From: Cricetomys ansorgei
Taxonomy: Eukaryota; Chordata; Mammalia; Rodentia; Nesomyidae
Assembly (NCBI GenBank): GCA_026225945.1
Contig: JAMJFZ010003581.1
Location: forward strand, 9,461,001-9,525,000
Direction of reading: 5' to 3'
Length of the DNA: 64,000 nt
Below, piece by piece: positions 10,630-21,567 of the stretch. Within the stretch, counting starts at the first letter, position 1. Each line of letters opens with the position of its first letter. The notes beneath the pieces were generated by a model, which worked only from the letters and a program-made list of their open reading frames with translations, was not told the DNA's origin and ran no database searches. Both the position numbers and the translations under genes were made by a program.

Positions 10630-12208
10630 TTCACTGATTCGGGAGTGCAGTCTAAAGGTACAATCCATCTCGGTGGGGAAGCCCTGGTGTAAGAGCTTGA
10701 AGCAGTGTCGGATTCACAAACAGACAGCAGAGGGTAACAAACGTGTCTGATGTCCTAGTCAGTCAATCAGCCAGCCAATCAGACTAGCCAATCTAGTCAG
10801 CCTCGAAGAAGGTTCAGTGTCAGGTGCAGACCTTTCCAGGAACTTCTGTTCACGGCATTAAATACATTTCTTCCCCTAAAGATACTGTACCTCTGTTTCT
10901 CCTTTGAATGCCACATCCAAACCTTTTGGGTGACAAGTGAGTCTCATTCCTTTATCCACAGTATCCAGCACCGTGCATAGCAAGGAAGTTGTAAGGACTA
11001 AATGGTGAATGGATGAGTTAAGAGATGTGGGAGAGCTAAAGCTCTTCTGGTCTGGGATCTGGGCGTTCAAGTTCACGTGAAGACTGTGGCTGTGCAAACT
11101 GAACTTTTCCTTCAGTGGTCCGAACAAGTTGAGGGGACACGGACAATCATGGGGTCCCCTCCCCCCCCCAGACTCCATAATACAAAAGAGCAGAGTCTTT
11201 TGATTCTTTGGGGACTGAGGGAAGGGTGGAGTCTTGGGCCAGATGCTGGGTCATTTTAACTAGAGCTGGGAGGCTGTAGAAGAGAGATATGACCGAGGGG
11301 AGGAAGTAAGGGGTTAGGCTTGTGTGCTCCCATGATGCCTAAGTAGGCAGACCGAGGGGAGGGAGGGGCTCTGAGGGTAGGGAGATCTGAGAGGAGGTGG
11401 GGGGAAGGGGAAATTTTCAGTACTTCAGGAAGCCTGGGAGCCTTGGGGGAGTGGAAGGCTAGAGAGAGCTGGTGGGTGAGTTAGACATGGCAGGGAAGGC
11501 GAGAGCCAGGGAAACACGTGGATAGGCAGAGGGAGAGGCCTCGTGTGTCTGAGTGTGAGTCTTCAAATTTGCATCTTTTTTGCCCCATGGCAAAAATAAG
11601 ACTGCCCGTGAGTCTGTGGGAGGATATTTGCAACAGTGAGCAGGAGTGACTGAGGTGAGCGGCAGGCAGAAGTCAGGGTGACTGAAGGAATGCATCCTGC
11701 CAGACTATAGACCTTCCTTGTGAAGGAGAGTCTAAAGGCCTGCCAGGGAGTGCTCACCCTCGAGTCTCTGAACCCAGAAGATCCCAGAAAGTCCATACAG
11801 AATATTCCAGAAACCTCTTCTCCAGTTCCCTGGGTGGACCAGCCACTTAGGATGAGAAGACAACCCAGATGTGGCTCAGGTTTTCTGTAGAGAATCTCAG
11901 AGGTTGTGGGGTTTTGGAGCTTTCTCTGGCCCAGGGGCCTCAAGACTGGGTGGGACAGCCACACCTGCCTGAAGTTCTGAGGAAGAGGGCGGAAACAACC
12001 AGCGCCCGCCCTCGCCCTCGCTGGCTCTCCCCACACTGGTGATAGGCTGGCGGGGGCACTGTGCAGCACAGGGCCTCCCTCACTTCCCTAAATAGGCAAC
12101 TGTATTTTTTAGACCCTGACATCCCTCCCTGGTAGACCCAGGGGGCATGCTGGAGGTCAGTGTGGGTCCTGAGCTTAGATTACCTCGTGACTGTGACTGC
12201 TGATCTGG
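10630..12208. other. Treml2 upstream region
   Basis: No SINE was recognised over about 1.5 kb, unlike the neighbouring DNA, and no coding exon was found. The Treml2 promoter and 5' UTR should lie at its right end; a perfect CArg-type box is at 12087-12096. Antisense open frames across 11563-12122 have no family signature. Confidence 0.45.
12087..12096 (+). promoter_or_regulatory. Perfect CArG box upstream of Treml2
   Basis: CCTAAATAGG matches CC(A/T)6GG exactly, 113 bases before the Treml2 ATG. It could bind SRF, or act as an AT-rich core element. Function is inferred only; a ten-base match can occur by chance. Confidence 0.35.
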
Positions 12209-12275
12209 ATGGAGCCATGGCTTCCCGTGTTCCTGTTGCTGCTGCTGCTGTTATGGCTACAGGGCTGTGTCTCAG
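12209..12275 (+). CDS. Treml2: Treml2 exon 1 (signal peptide)
   Basis: Encodes MEPWLPVFLLLLLLL... through QGCVS, then splits a Gly codon (phase 1) at a GTGAG donor. Confidence 0.93.
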
Positions 12276-15149
12276 GTGAGATATGGGGGCTATCAGAAGA
12301 GAAAGGCCACTTCCTCCTGTCCGCCCCCGACCCCGTTTCTTGCTTTTTTTCTTGCTCCACTGTCTTACTGTTTTGTGAGGAAGGAGGCTGGGCTTACTCT
12401 GCAGGTCTTTACCAGACACCAAATATCTGGCCCCAGGCAGAGCCTTGCCAGGCCTCACGTGGAGGGTGTAGCTGTACCCTCTATATAGGGCCCCTTTATC
12501 AGCTAGGTTCCCTCGGTGTGTGGGACGAACACTCCATTTCCTCACAGAAATGACCTCTGTGTGGCCTTTGTCACGCGAGTTCTGAGAGGTGAGCCCATGC
12601 ATCACGTCTGCATGCTTTGAATTCCGGTTTTCTCGGAATGCTGATGCCACATCCGGCCCCTCTGCTCTGTACCCTGAAGGGAACCAATCCCCAAAAGCCT
12701 CTCCTTGTGCCCTACTACTCTCTGCAGGGAGTTCGCACGTTCCTGCCTTCCTGGATGCCAAGGCAACCACTTACCACTTCCTCTTCCTGTCTGGTGAGGG
12801 CTGACTGGCAAACCCACCCCTCAGTGATTGACAGAAAGTAAAGGCGCAAATGAATTCAGGACCCCAAGAGGCTTCTTTCAGGTTACCCCACCTCTGCCGC
12901 TTTCCAGGGAGAAGGTTCTTCTCAAAACACTGGGCTGAGTAGTGGTGAATTTGAGAGAGCCGTTCTATTCTGTTTAGTTTGCAAGGGAAGAAGAGACGAC
13001 TCTCAGCTCCAGCTCCAGTGACAAGTGGGCTGAAAAAGGACACATGCCTGCGCTCCTGGTCTTCACTACACCTTCTCCTTCCCTCTGTCTCCCTGCCAAC
13101 CTCTAGCTCTAGTCATTCCTTCCCCAGATTGGATTATGAAGGTCATCGACCACATTCCTATATTCATTTATGTTCTCTCCCTTTCTCCCCTCCCCCCTGC
13201 TTTGCGTGTATATGCGGTAGATACACATGTATGTACAGACCTGTCCATCCCCTAGTCCCCAAGCCCATCACGGAGGTTACAGGTACAGGTGTGGTGGTCC
13301 TTGGCTTTTTACATGTGTCCTGGGACTTGAACTCGGGCCCTCGATCTTATTCACTAATCATCTCCCCAAACCTATTTCCCCCTTTGCAGACCCGGTTTGT
13401 TTCCCAGGTTAGCTTGAACTCACGGTATGGCAGGTTAGTTTGAACTCTGGATCTTCCTGCCTTAGTCTCCCTCATGCTGTTACATGCTTGTGCCACATCT
13501 CACTCCTAGACAGAGACCAGGTGCTCTCCCAGGCATGTCCGGCCTGTGGTCTGCAGGCCCCATGCATCCTGGGATGGCTATGACGTGCCCAATACATTTG
13601 TAGGTGACAAAGTTAAGTCCCAATGACAAAAAGTTGGATGAGCAGTGAATAATGTTGAATCCACTGGCTGGCTCATCGGTGGGGGCTGAAGTGTGTGTGG
13701 CATGCTTACTCTATGAGTTTTATGTAACTAGAATATTTTTAAATTAAGCACCATGGAGAGTACTATTTAAAAAGTATTCAGTAGGGGACAAGGTGTGGCT
13801 TAGTGGTAGGGTGGTTGCCCAACATGCTTAAGGCACTGCATGTGATCCCCAACACCCCATACAAAACAAAAAGGAGAGAACAGAGAGGGGAGAGAAAAGG
13901 AGGAGCAGGAAGAGGAAGAGGAGGAAGAGGAGGAGGAGGGGAGATTATTATTGGGAGAAAGAATTCTTCGTATCTGGTGGCGCTCTCCTGCCAGAGTGTG
14001 TTTCCTGGGATTTCCTCCATCAGCCTGGGTTAGTGGGCTCTGTGCTTCTCCCCATCAGACTCTCTGAGGGGAGAGCCCTACTCCCGCCTCACGCTGAGCT
14101 CCACACAAAGCCAGGGAGGCATCCTCCTCTCCTGTGCCCCCAGCTTCCAGTTTCAAGACGTCTCCTTCTCCCTCTCTTATCAGACTGTGTTCAGCAAGTC
14201 CTGTCTCCCCAGGTCCCGCCAATGAGGACGTGTACAAGAGAGTGCGGAGGCGTGAAGGGGAGTCTCTAACTGTGCAGTGCTCCTACAAGAGCCGCAGGAA
14301 CCGCCTGGAGGGCAAGACTTGGTGCAAGGTTAGGAGGGACAAGTGCCAGCACAGCTTCATCCGGAGCTGGTTCAAGGGGCCCAGCTACTCCATGCGGGAT
14401 GACGTCAAGGCCAAGGTGGTCCACATCACCATGGAGGCCCTCAGAGTCCAGGACTCCGGGAAATATTGGTGTATGCGTAACACGGCTGGGAGTTTCTACC
14501 CCTTGGTGGGTTTCCTGCTGGAAGTGTCTCCAGGTGAGCAGACATGTGGAGAGCTGGGATGGGTGGGATAGCGTAACAGTGGTTCTTCACTATGTACCTC
14601 TTCCTGTCACCATTTTACAGACAAAGAAAATAAGCTTTAGCAAGCTCTGTGTGGCTTTGACCTTGGCCTCATGCAGAGGTGAGACTGGAACTCAGGACTG
14701 CTTTGTTTTATTCTACTATCTGAATATTATATACTCAGTGAGCTCCTAGGACGTGCCAGGCACTGTTATCTGGTTTGAGAATATAACGATGAACTAAACC
14801 AGCCACAGCCCTACCCTGTTGGAGACGGCAGACAGTAACACACCATCCAGACAAACCATTGCACAGCACAATAAATGTTCTTAGGAAACGATGATGGCTC
14901 GGTCTTAGTGTGGTACAGGAGCATCAGAGGTCCTTCAGCAGGGCCCCGAATGAGGAAGATTCTTTCACTTGTGCTTGGAAGGTCATGTCCAGGGAGAGCC
15001 TTATGAGCAAAGGCCTTGAGGTGAGATGCAACGAGATCTGTAAAAGCAGATTGGTGGGGCTGGTCCATTCTGAGTATTGGGGAGAGGGTTAGGGGAACAA
15101 GGAAGGATCACAGCAAGTTTTATAGTAATTGGTTGCATCTATCTGTCTG

Positions 15150-15185
<36 letters not shown>

Positions 15186-17429
15186 AGCTATTTTGAGACA
15201 AGTTCTCGCTATGTAGCCCTGCCTGTCCTGGAACTCGCTATGTAGTCCAGGTTGGCCTCAAATTCACAGAGATCCACCTACCTCTGCCTGCTGAGTTTGG
15301 GGATTAACCGCATGTGCCACCAAGCCCAGCTAATGGGTTGCTGTTATTTAGACTTTAAGCTTGGAGAGTCAAGTGGTCCTGAGTTCCATGATATGGAGCA
15401 GGGTCAGTTTCTAACTACAACAGGAAGAGAGATACACTATGTCTTTCTTTGCCCCCCCCCCCGTGTGTACATATGAGGAGGCCAGAGGTCAAACTCAGGT
15501 GTCATTCTGTAGGAGCTTCCCGCATTGTTTTGTGAGACAGGGTCTCTCACTGGCTTGGAGTGTGCCAAGTAGGCTAGGCTGGCTCCTCAGTGCCCAGATT
15601 AAAAGCACACACCAGTGTGCCAGGCCTTCCTGTTTGCAAGGCATGCACTTTACCAAGTGAGTCGTGTCTCCAGCCCCTTCTTTATGGGGCAACAATCACT
15701 GCTTATGAGAAGTGGAAGAGTGTGAACAGAGGCCATGAGACCGAGGTGCGTGCCTGAAATAGCAGGGGCTTGGACAAGTGGGACTTCTGGGCACTGCAGG
15801 GGACAGCAATCAACAGACTTGAATCCATGCTTTTTCAGACTTTCTGTGTATTCTGGAGCGAGGGCAGCATTTGCTCGAGTGGGAGAAAGGGAGAGAAGCC
15901 AAGAGATGGTACATTTATCGAGTGTGGGAGAACCCCCCAAAGAGAGGTTCTTAGGAGGGTGAAAATCAAGAGCCCTGTTTTGTCATGTGAAGGCACTTCC
16001 TAGGACCCCCAGGTGAAGGGATGAAGCAGGCAGTTGAAGTGTTAGTGACAGAGCAGAACCGGGTGTGCCCTTGAAAGCTCTCTATAAAGAAAGCTATCTT
16101 TATAGAGAGGTCATTGATTAGGGCTGGGATGGGCACTAAAGAGTAAGAGGTCTCCTTCAACATGCCATAATGAAATGGACTGATTTTTCTGTCATCATTT
16201 CTGTCACCGTCTTGCTTATGATTTGTGTGTGTAGGTGCGCACGTGTCAGCCCAAGTATGTGTATATATATGTGCACGTGTGGCATCTGTATACAGAAGCC
16301 GGTGAACACCCTAAGGTGTTATTCCCAGGAGCCATCCACTGTTTTATTTTTTTACTTTTCTTGAGACAGGGTCTGCCACTAGCCTGGAAATTGCCAAGTA
16401 GGTTAAGCTATCTAGCTAGTCCCCCAGGGATTCATCTGTCTTTGCCTCCTCAGCACTGGGATTATAATAAGCACACGCCCACCATGCCTGGGGTCTGGTG
16501 ATTGAACCCAGGTCCTCACGCTACCTCCCAGATCTTCATTTTCTGCTTCTTAAGGATAATCTTGGGGAGGTTTCAACTTAGCCCATGTTTTCGGTTGCTA
16601 GGAAAAAAAAAAAATCTCCCACCAGTGGTGAAATGACTCAGTGGGGAAAGACGCTTAATGCCGAGCCCAGTGCTCTGAGTTTGATCCCTGGAATCCGTGT
16701 AGTAGAAGGGGAGAACTGACCCAACAACTTGAAAGTTGTCCTTTGATCTCCATACTCATGCCAGGATGCGTGCGCCCACCCCCAAGTAAATTAAAATGTA
16801 AATGGAGAGTACTTAAGCCTCAGCCCAAGTATAAGTCCAATAGCAGTATGTACTCCATCCTCAGTGACCAGGGTTTGTAGCCTGGGACAGCGAGTAAAGG
16901 GCAGGTGGTCTCCTACCCAGGTCCCTCATCTTTGGAGGGGAAGAAGGTCTCCCCTTGACTCTCCCTCTCCCACACACTGTGCTGTGTTGAGTAGGAATGT
17001 AAGGGAACGCTTCGCCAAGAAGCTTCTTGTACTGTGCAGGCTTCCTTATGGTTACATGCCGCTTGGACTTCTGGGAACAGCTTGGTAGGGGTTGGGGGGC
17101 TACTTAAGAGAGAGTGTGCCCATTGGAAAACACAGTTGGGTGGTGTCAGGGAAAAAGCGAGCTCTAGAAGCTGACGATAGGGAAAGCAGGCAGAAACAAG
17201 GCTCAGATAAAGACAGAAAGTTCTAGAAAAATAAGAAAGGGTTTTTTTTTTTTTTTTTTTTTTAGAAAGTTACAAATTAGGACCTTTCCCAGTAACTGCT
17301 GGGAGAAGAAGAACCAGAGAGGGTGGTGTTCCACTAGGAGTCTAGTTACCAGTGAAAAAGTAACATTCACAAAAAGCTTCAAAGCTTAGATACAGCATTT
17401 AGAAATGGCTGCAACCTTTAAGAAAACAG

Positions 17430-17460
<31 letters not shown>

Positions 17461-18255
17461 ACTTTTACATAGGAATGAGGGAAGAGATCAGTGCTGTGAC
17501 TTTGCTAGGAGGTGTGGGAGTCCCCTCTGCTGGCTGAGTCTTTTCTTGCCGGTGCTTTGGAAGTCTCTGATGTGGATGTCCAAACTCTGGCTCTCCCAAG
17601 GTACCCCATCAGAGGGTATTTGTGGTGTCCTTCCCATGGGAGTCTTAGCCATAAATTGACCTCTTCCCCTGTCTTTCCTCTCACCTACATTGGTGTTCAG
17701 GCTTCACTTGCTCAGAATAGTGGCTCAGGCCTCCTGCATAGTGCCAGCTAGCCTTAGGAAAGCATCTTTTCTACGCCCAGTAGAAGGATGGAAGCCTTTT
17801 TCTGTCTTGACACAGAGACACTCCTGTGGCTCCACACTCGACTCAGAACTCCTGATTGCAGTTCCTACATGCTGTGCAGGCCTCCAGCTGCTTCTGGCAG
17901 TAAAGGGTTGTATCGACAGTCTTAGGAACAGGATCTCCTCCGGTGTGTCTCAGTGCACCCGGGGAAGGTGTCTGACCCCAACTCTTTGCAGTTTCCTCTG
18001 AAATTTGGGACCCTTGGCCCTTCTCCATCCCTGGTATTGGTCCCCAACAGACAATCATGGGGGCAGCTTTGTTTATACAGCAGCAGATTATAGAAATATC
18101 TCTTAAACTCAAAAAAGGGTAGGGAGACGGTTCAGTGGGTAAAAGCACTCGCCATCAAGTCTGAGAATCCAAGTTCAAACCCCAGGATCCATACCATGGA
18201 ATGACATACTGACTTCTGGAAGTTGTCCTCTAACCGCCACACATGCACCGGGGCG

Positions 18256-18298
<43 letters not shown>

Positions 18299-20871
18299 AC
18301 TAACACACTAAATAAATGTAATTTGAAGAAGAAATCTTTTCGATGCTTGTAGTTGAGAAGAGCCTGGAAAATGACAGGAGAACTAGGAAGGAGGATGGTC
18401 TTGTGCTCCGGGAATGGGCCTGGTAGAGTAGGCTAAAGAGGTTGCTCCAGTGACTCCCTTCCATGTCATCATGTCTCCGGACCAGCACACACCTGACACT
18501 CAGAAGCCAAGCCCGCAGTCACAGTGAGTTGACTCTGACTCAGGATGCCTTGACCTGGCCACTCTCCTGTTCACTGGATGTCCCTGATCCTCTTGACAGG
18601 ACACAGGCAGGGGGCTATTCCCCAGCCAAAGACTCAGTGTCACAGTCCTCAGAGCAGGTACCCAGATCTCGACCCTGGGAGGCCAGGTCATAGATCTACT
18701 TACTTCCCATGTGTCGCTTCTTCCAAACCCATAGACCACAGTCAACACCATGGGCACTGGAATGTGTCCCAACAGCTGAGGGGGCTGTGAGTTCTGTCCT
18801 TCGCACTCAAGCCTCTGGCTTAATCTAATCTTTCTTCCTCTCTGGTTCCTCAGCCCTCCCAACTGAGAGAAAGAGAAACATTCCTCAAACACATCTAGCC
18901 AACACCCTCAAGAGTGGATTTGTCACCACCGGCCAAGTCCCCATTTCAGGCGCTCAAGCCCCTTCCACCTCTGATGTGACTGTGTTCACATCTGGACTCC
19001 TCACGTTGGCCTCAGAGACCACCGAACCAACCCCTGAGACACACTACAGTCTTACGGATACCAGCGGCGCCACCACAGAGCCTCGGAGGACAAATCGCCA
19101 GCCGGTGGCTGTGTCTCCCAGCAGTGCAAGACCCTTCCCTGCCGACCCAGTGACCACCTCCACCGCGTCCATGCACCTGAGCAGCAGCTCGTCCACCGTG
19201 GGGATGCACCACCAGTTAAACTCCAACAGGTGCCCGTTGTGTGATGTTTTATCAGGCGTGGCTCCAGCTCTGGGAGCCCAATAGATCTGAAGAGGCCACT
19301 CTTGCATCCGGCCCTCCCTATGGCTCCTCAGGAATTCAGCGTGGCCGGTGCTGAATGGAATTGTGGGAAATGAGAAGCGCCATAATGGAAGGCAGTGGGG
19401 ATGAGGGTTGGGACTCTGGATAAAGAGGATAGGGGAGAAACAGAGCAAGGGCTTAGAAAATGGGAAGAGTGGATGCTTTATTTGGGTCCCCCAGACCCTG
19501 AGGTAAGGACCAGCATTTTACTAGACACTGAAAAGAGGGTTAAGGGGGACAGAGAATGGAAGTTAGCTGGCAAACCGTACTTGAGGCAGCCTCTTCTATG
19601 CACCCAAGAACATCATCCCACTGAGCAACTCATGTCTGACACCCGCTAAAGGTCACGGCAGCTAGGACAATGGTATGCCTACCCTGATTCTCCATCGGTA
19701 GGGGTGACCCTGGTTCTCCATCGGTAGGGGTGACCCTGGTTCTCCATCGGTAGGGGTGATGTAGAGGGCTCCAGTGACAAAGGACTGTGCAGCCCCTAGT
19801 GTCACAGGAAGGAGGTGCTTCTGCTACAGAAGACAAAGGGGGTGTGATGGGAGTCCTCAGTCACCACGGAGGCAAAGATCTGGTTCTCTTTAGTCCCGAA
19901 TGGGCGTTTTGTGGTGTCCTTGTCTTCACTGAGGAAGGATATATACTGGAGGAGAGGTATCAAGCGGAGATGCTCCCTCCAGCCTGGTGATGCACCTCCT
20001 GGGACTCTGATATCTCATTTTCTCCTCCTAAGAGAGAGAAGAGAAGAGAGAGACGTCCCCAGAGAGAGAAGCCATCTATCTACCTGGAGGGGAAGAGGGG
20101 AGTGCAGTGTGGCTGCCTGCCTGCTCTGTGCTTCATGCTGCCAAAGGAAGCTGTGGCCAAGGTGGAGAGCCTGGCACTTACTCTTGCCTTCTGTCCTGGT
20201 CCTCAGGTCCCAGGAGACTTACCTCACTGCGGTTGTTGTGCTGTTGACATTCCTTCCAGTGCCCATGGTGTTGGCTGTGGTCTATGGGTTTTGGAAGAAG
20301 AGACACATGGGAAGTAAGTCGAGCTACGACCTGGCCTCCCGGGGCCGAGATCTAGGTACCTGCTCTAAGGACTGTGACACTGAGTCTTTGGCTGGGGAGT
20401 AGCACCCACCTGTGTCCAGTCAAGAGGACCGGGGACATCCAGTGAGGAGGAGGGTGGCCAGTCTTGAATGATCCCACATGCTGGACTCAAAGGCATAAAC
20501 CATTACGCCCAGTGTAAAGGACAGGGGAAGAAGGAGATGGGAAGGGTGACAGAGAGATGGGGGAGGGGTACGTGCAAGGGGCTCTGGGGCAAGCAGAACA
20601 GCCCTGGACAGCTCTTGGGCATAGACACAAAGAGGGAGGCCAGGCATAGATGGTTCCATTGTGTCCCTTTAGAGGATGAAGGAACAATGAAGAGTACAGA
20701 GAGGGTCAAAGATCACCCAGGGGGCATTGGGGCATTGACACCATGGCCCTTCACCTCTCACTGTTCATTGTAGGCTACAGCTTGGGCAGCAACTATGCTA
20801 AATCCTGGATAAATCTCCCAGAAGGACCAGAGACTTCATGGAAACCTGCTTGGTCTAAGACAACTCACTGA
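12209..20871 (+). CDS. Treml2: TREM-like transcript 2 (TLT-2) precursor, 5 coding exons
   Basis: Type I membrane receptor of the TREM family, known from B cells, macrophages and activated T cells. Coding exons 12209-12275, 14213-14533, 18854-19229, 20207-20313 and 20774-20871 join in frame (969 nt, 322 aa). Residues 1-22 are a Leu-rich signal peptide. Residues 23-129 are an Ig-V domain with the family cysteines (SVQCSY, TWCKVRRDKC, KYWCMRN), i.e. the canonical disulfide plus the extra TREM pair. Residues 130-254 are a Ser/Thr/Pro-rich, mucin-like stalk. A membrane segment (about 261-283) has no charged residue, so DAP12 pairing is not expected, and ends FWKKRHM as in human TREML2. The 32-residue last exon is unlike the human tail and has no YxxV/L motif. 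The ATG fits the signal peptide of human TREML2 (ending QGCVSG). An inverted copy of exon 4 lies in intron 2. Confidence 0.95.
13205..13390 (-). repeat. Possible old B2/B3 SINE
   Basis: The order 'gtgtatatgcggtagataca', 'cacggaggttacaggtacag', 'gggacttgaactcgggccct' resembles a decayed reverse-oriented B2-group SINE in Treml2 intron 1. Confidence 0.45.
13785..13880 (+). repeat. ID-type SINE
   Basis: 'aggtgtggcttagtggtagg' followed by 'catgtgatccccaacacc' fits the BC1/ID consensus. An A-rich and then GA-rich tail extends to about 13942. Confidence 0.75.
13866..13942. repeat. GA-rich tract
   Basis: Purine-only stretch (AGAGAGGGGAGAG, then GGAAGAGGAGG units), probably grown from the tail of the adjoining ID element. 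Confidence 0.85.
14213..14533 (+). CDS. Treml2: Treml2 exon 2 (Ig-V domain)
   Basis: Complete phase 1-1 exon of 321 nt, with acceptor 'ctgtctccccag' and donor GTGAGC. It holds the whole Ig-V fold, with QDSGKYWC as the F-strand motif. Confidence 0.96.
14540..15136. other. Treml2 intron 2, proximal part
   Basis: No repeat or extra exon recognised in this first 600 bases of the intron. Confidence 0.35.
15137..15184. repeat. (ATCT)n microsatellite
   Basis: About twelve tetranucleotide units, the first few with GTCT variants, directly before a B1. Confidence 0.95.
15188..15335 (-). repeat. B1 SINE
   Basis: Reverse B1: 'tgtcctggaactcgctatgt', 'caggttggcctcaaattcac', 'ggattaaccgcatgtgccac'. The ATCT microsatellite adjoins its tail. 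Confidence 0.88.
15460..15680 (-). repeat. B3 SINE
   Basis: Reverse B3: 'gaggccagaggtcaaactca', 'tgtgagacagggtctctcac', 'gccaagtaggctaggctggc', then 'gtctccagcccc'. Confidence 0.8.
16225..16540 (-). repeat. B3 SINE
   Basis: Reverse B3 with 'ttgagacagggtctgccact', 'gccaagtaggttaagctatc', 'actgggattataataagcac' and 'gattgaacccaggtcctcac'. Confidence 0.8.
16620..16800 (+). repeat. B3/B2-group SINE
   Basis: Plus orientation: 'ggtgaaatgactcagtgggg', then 'gagtttgatccctggaatcc' and 'aaagttgtcctttgatctcc', ending A-rich. Confidence 0.65.
17436..17461. repeat. (CA)n microsatellite
   Basis: Thirteen CA units in Treml2 intron 2. Confidence 0.9.
18115..18330 (+). repeat. B3-group SINE with expanded CA tail
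   Basis: 'gacggttcagtgggtaaaag', 'aatccaagttcaaaccccag' and 'ctggaagttgtcctctaacc' identify the SINE. Its tail is replaced by a GCGC/CACA microsatellite. Confidence 0.8.
18252..18300. repeat. (CG/CA)n alternating purine-pyrimidine tract
   Basis: A GCGCACGCGCGCGCAC start runs into (CA)n; strictly alternating sequence of the Z-DNA-prone type. Confidence 0.85.
18558..18772 (-). pseudogene. Inverted pseudo-copy of Treml2 exon 4 and flank
   Basis: Read on the minus strand this matches 20242-20462 at about 90% by eye. The match covers the end of exon 4 (PVPMVL, VVYGF), its GTAAGT donor and roughly 145 bases of intron 4. One T of the TTTT run is lost, which shifts the frame after VVYGF, so the copy cannot encode the FWKKRHM end. 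It lies antisense in Treml2 intron 2, 81 bases before exon 3, and forms a 1.5-kb-spaced inverted repeat with the real exon. It probably arose by local inverted duplication. Confidence 0.9.
18854..19229 (+). CDS. Treml2: Treml2 exon 3 (mucin-like stalk)
   Basis: A 376-nt exon, acceptor CTCAG, ending in a split codon before GTGCCC. It is rich in Ser, Thr and Pro. Motifs such as FTSGLLTL and GATTEPRRT align with the human stalk (FTPGLITL, QGPRRT). Confidence 0.93.
19685..19758. repeat. 26-bp tandem repeat, three units
   Basis: Unit starts 'tggttctccatcggtagg'. Copies begin at 19685, 19711 and 19737 and are almost identical, so the array is recent. It lies in Treml2 intron 3. Confidence 0.95.
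20207..20313 (+). CDS. Treml2: Treml2 exon 4 (transmembrane)
   Basis: A 107-nt exon, acceptor CCTCAG and donor GTAAGT, encoding SQETYLTA, the hydrophobic core and VVYGFWKKRHMG. Reading through the donor would add 27 codons after HMGS and end at TAG 20401-20403. Confidence 0.93.
20774..20871 (+). CDS. Treml2: Treml2 exon 5 (cytoplasmic tail)
   Basis: Acceptor CATTGTAG. It encodes SYSLGSNYAK through WSKTTH and stops with TGA at 20869-20871. SYS at the start agrees with human TREML2; the rest does not. Confidence 0.85.
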
Positions 20872-21519
20872 TCTGGGTAGCTGTTTCCAGTGGGCTCAGA
20901 AGGCCAGAGGAGGACCAGGCAATGACCCTGGGGCAGGGAACAGTAGAGCTGCCTTCCCATCACCCAGGGTCACTGTGTCCTGAGCTTCGTCTGTTCTCTT
21001 CAAACTACTCCATGTGTTTGGAGACAAGAGCCAGGTCTCATGAGCCGCCGAGGTAGCCAGTGTCTCAAGAGTCCTATTCTGGATGCAAAGAAACAGTGGC
21101 TAAGACCTGGGGTCGCAGAGGGGTTGGTAGTAGGCGGTACCAGAGCTGCCCAAGGCTGAGATTCTTCTGAGAGCTCTTGGATGTGCCCTGACTATGGCTG
21201 CTGGTCCTGGAAACCTGTCCTGGAAGCCTGCACCCCACATGTCCATCTGTTTCCTGCCTGCCGGACCCTCTCAGGCCAGCCTCTCCCGAGGTGGCTGCCA
21301 AGGATGAACTTGGACTTCCCCTCTTCAGTTCCTGCTCCCATGCTACAGTGCTGAGCTCACGGAGGGGCTGAGGGCACAGACTACACCATGGGATGACTGT
21401 TGCCCCATCTCAGAGCCCCTCCTCCAGACTCTAGGGTTGGCCATGGATCAAGGCAAGGTCACTGCTGAGACAAGACCAGATTCTAGGCAGAAAAGATGGG
21501 CAGACAAGTGGACACATGG

Positions 21520-21520
<1 letters not shown>
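20872..21520 (+). other. Probable Treml2 3' UTR region
   Basis: Unique-looking sequence after the stop codon with no interspersed repeat for about 650 bases. I did not find a canonical AATAAA, so the transcript end is undetermined. Confidence 0.4.

Positions 21521-21521
<1 letters not shown>

Positions 21522-21565
<44 letters not shown>
21522..21565. repeat. (CA)n microsatellite
   Basis: About 22 CA units followed by a G-rich run. Confidence 0.95.

Positions 21566-21567
<2 letters not shown>

Noticed and set aside
12180..12770. 196-codon antisense frame over Treml2 exon 1
   Set aside because: No domain pattern, and the plus strand has a clear signal-peptide exon with splice donor.
18500..18892. 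130-codon antisense frame containing VVYGF
   Set aside because: It is the inverted exon copy with a lost base; the protein-like match stops at the frameshift and there is no start exon on that strand.
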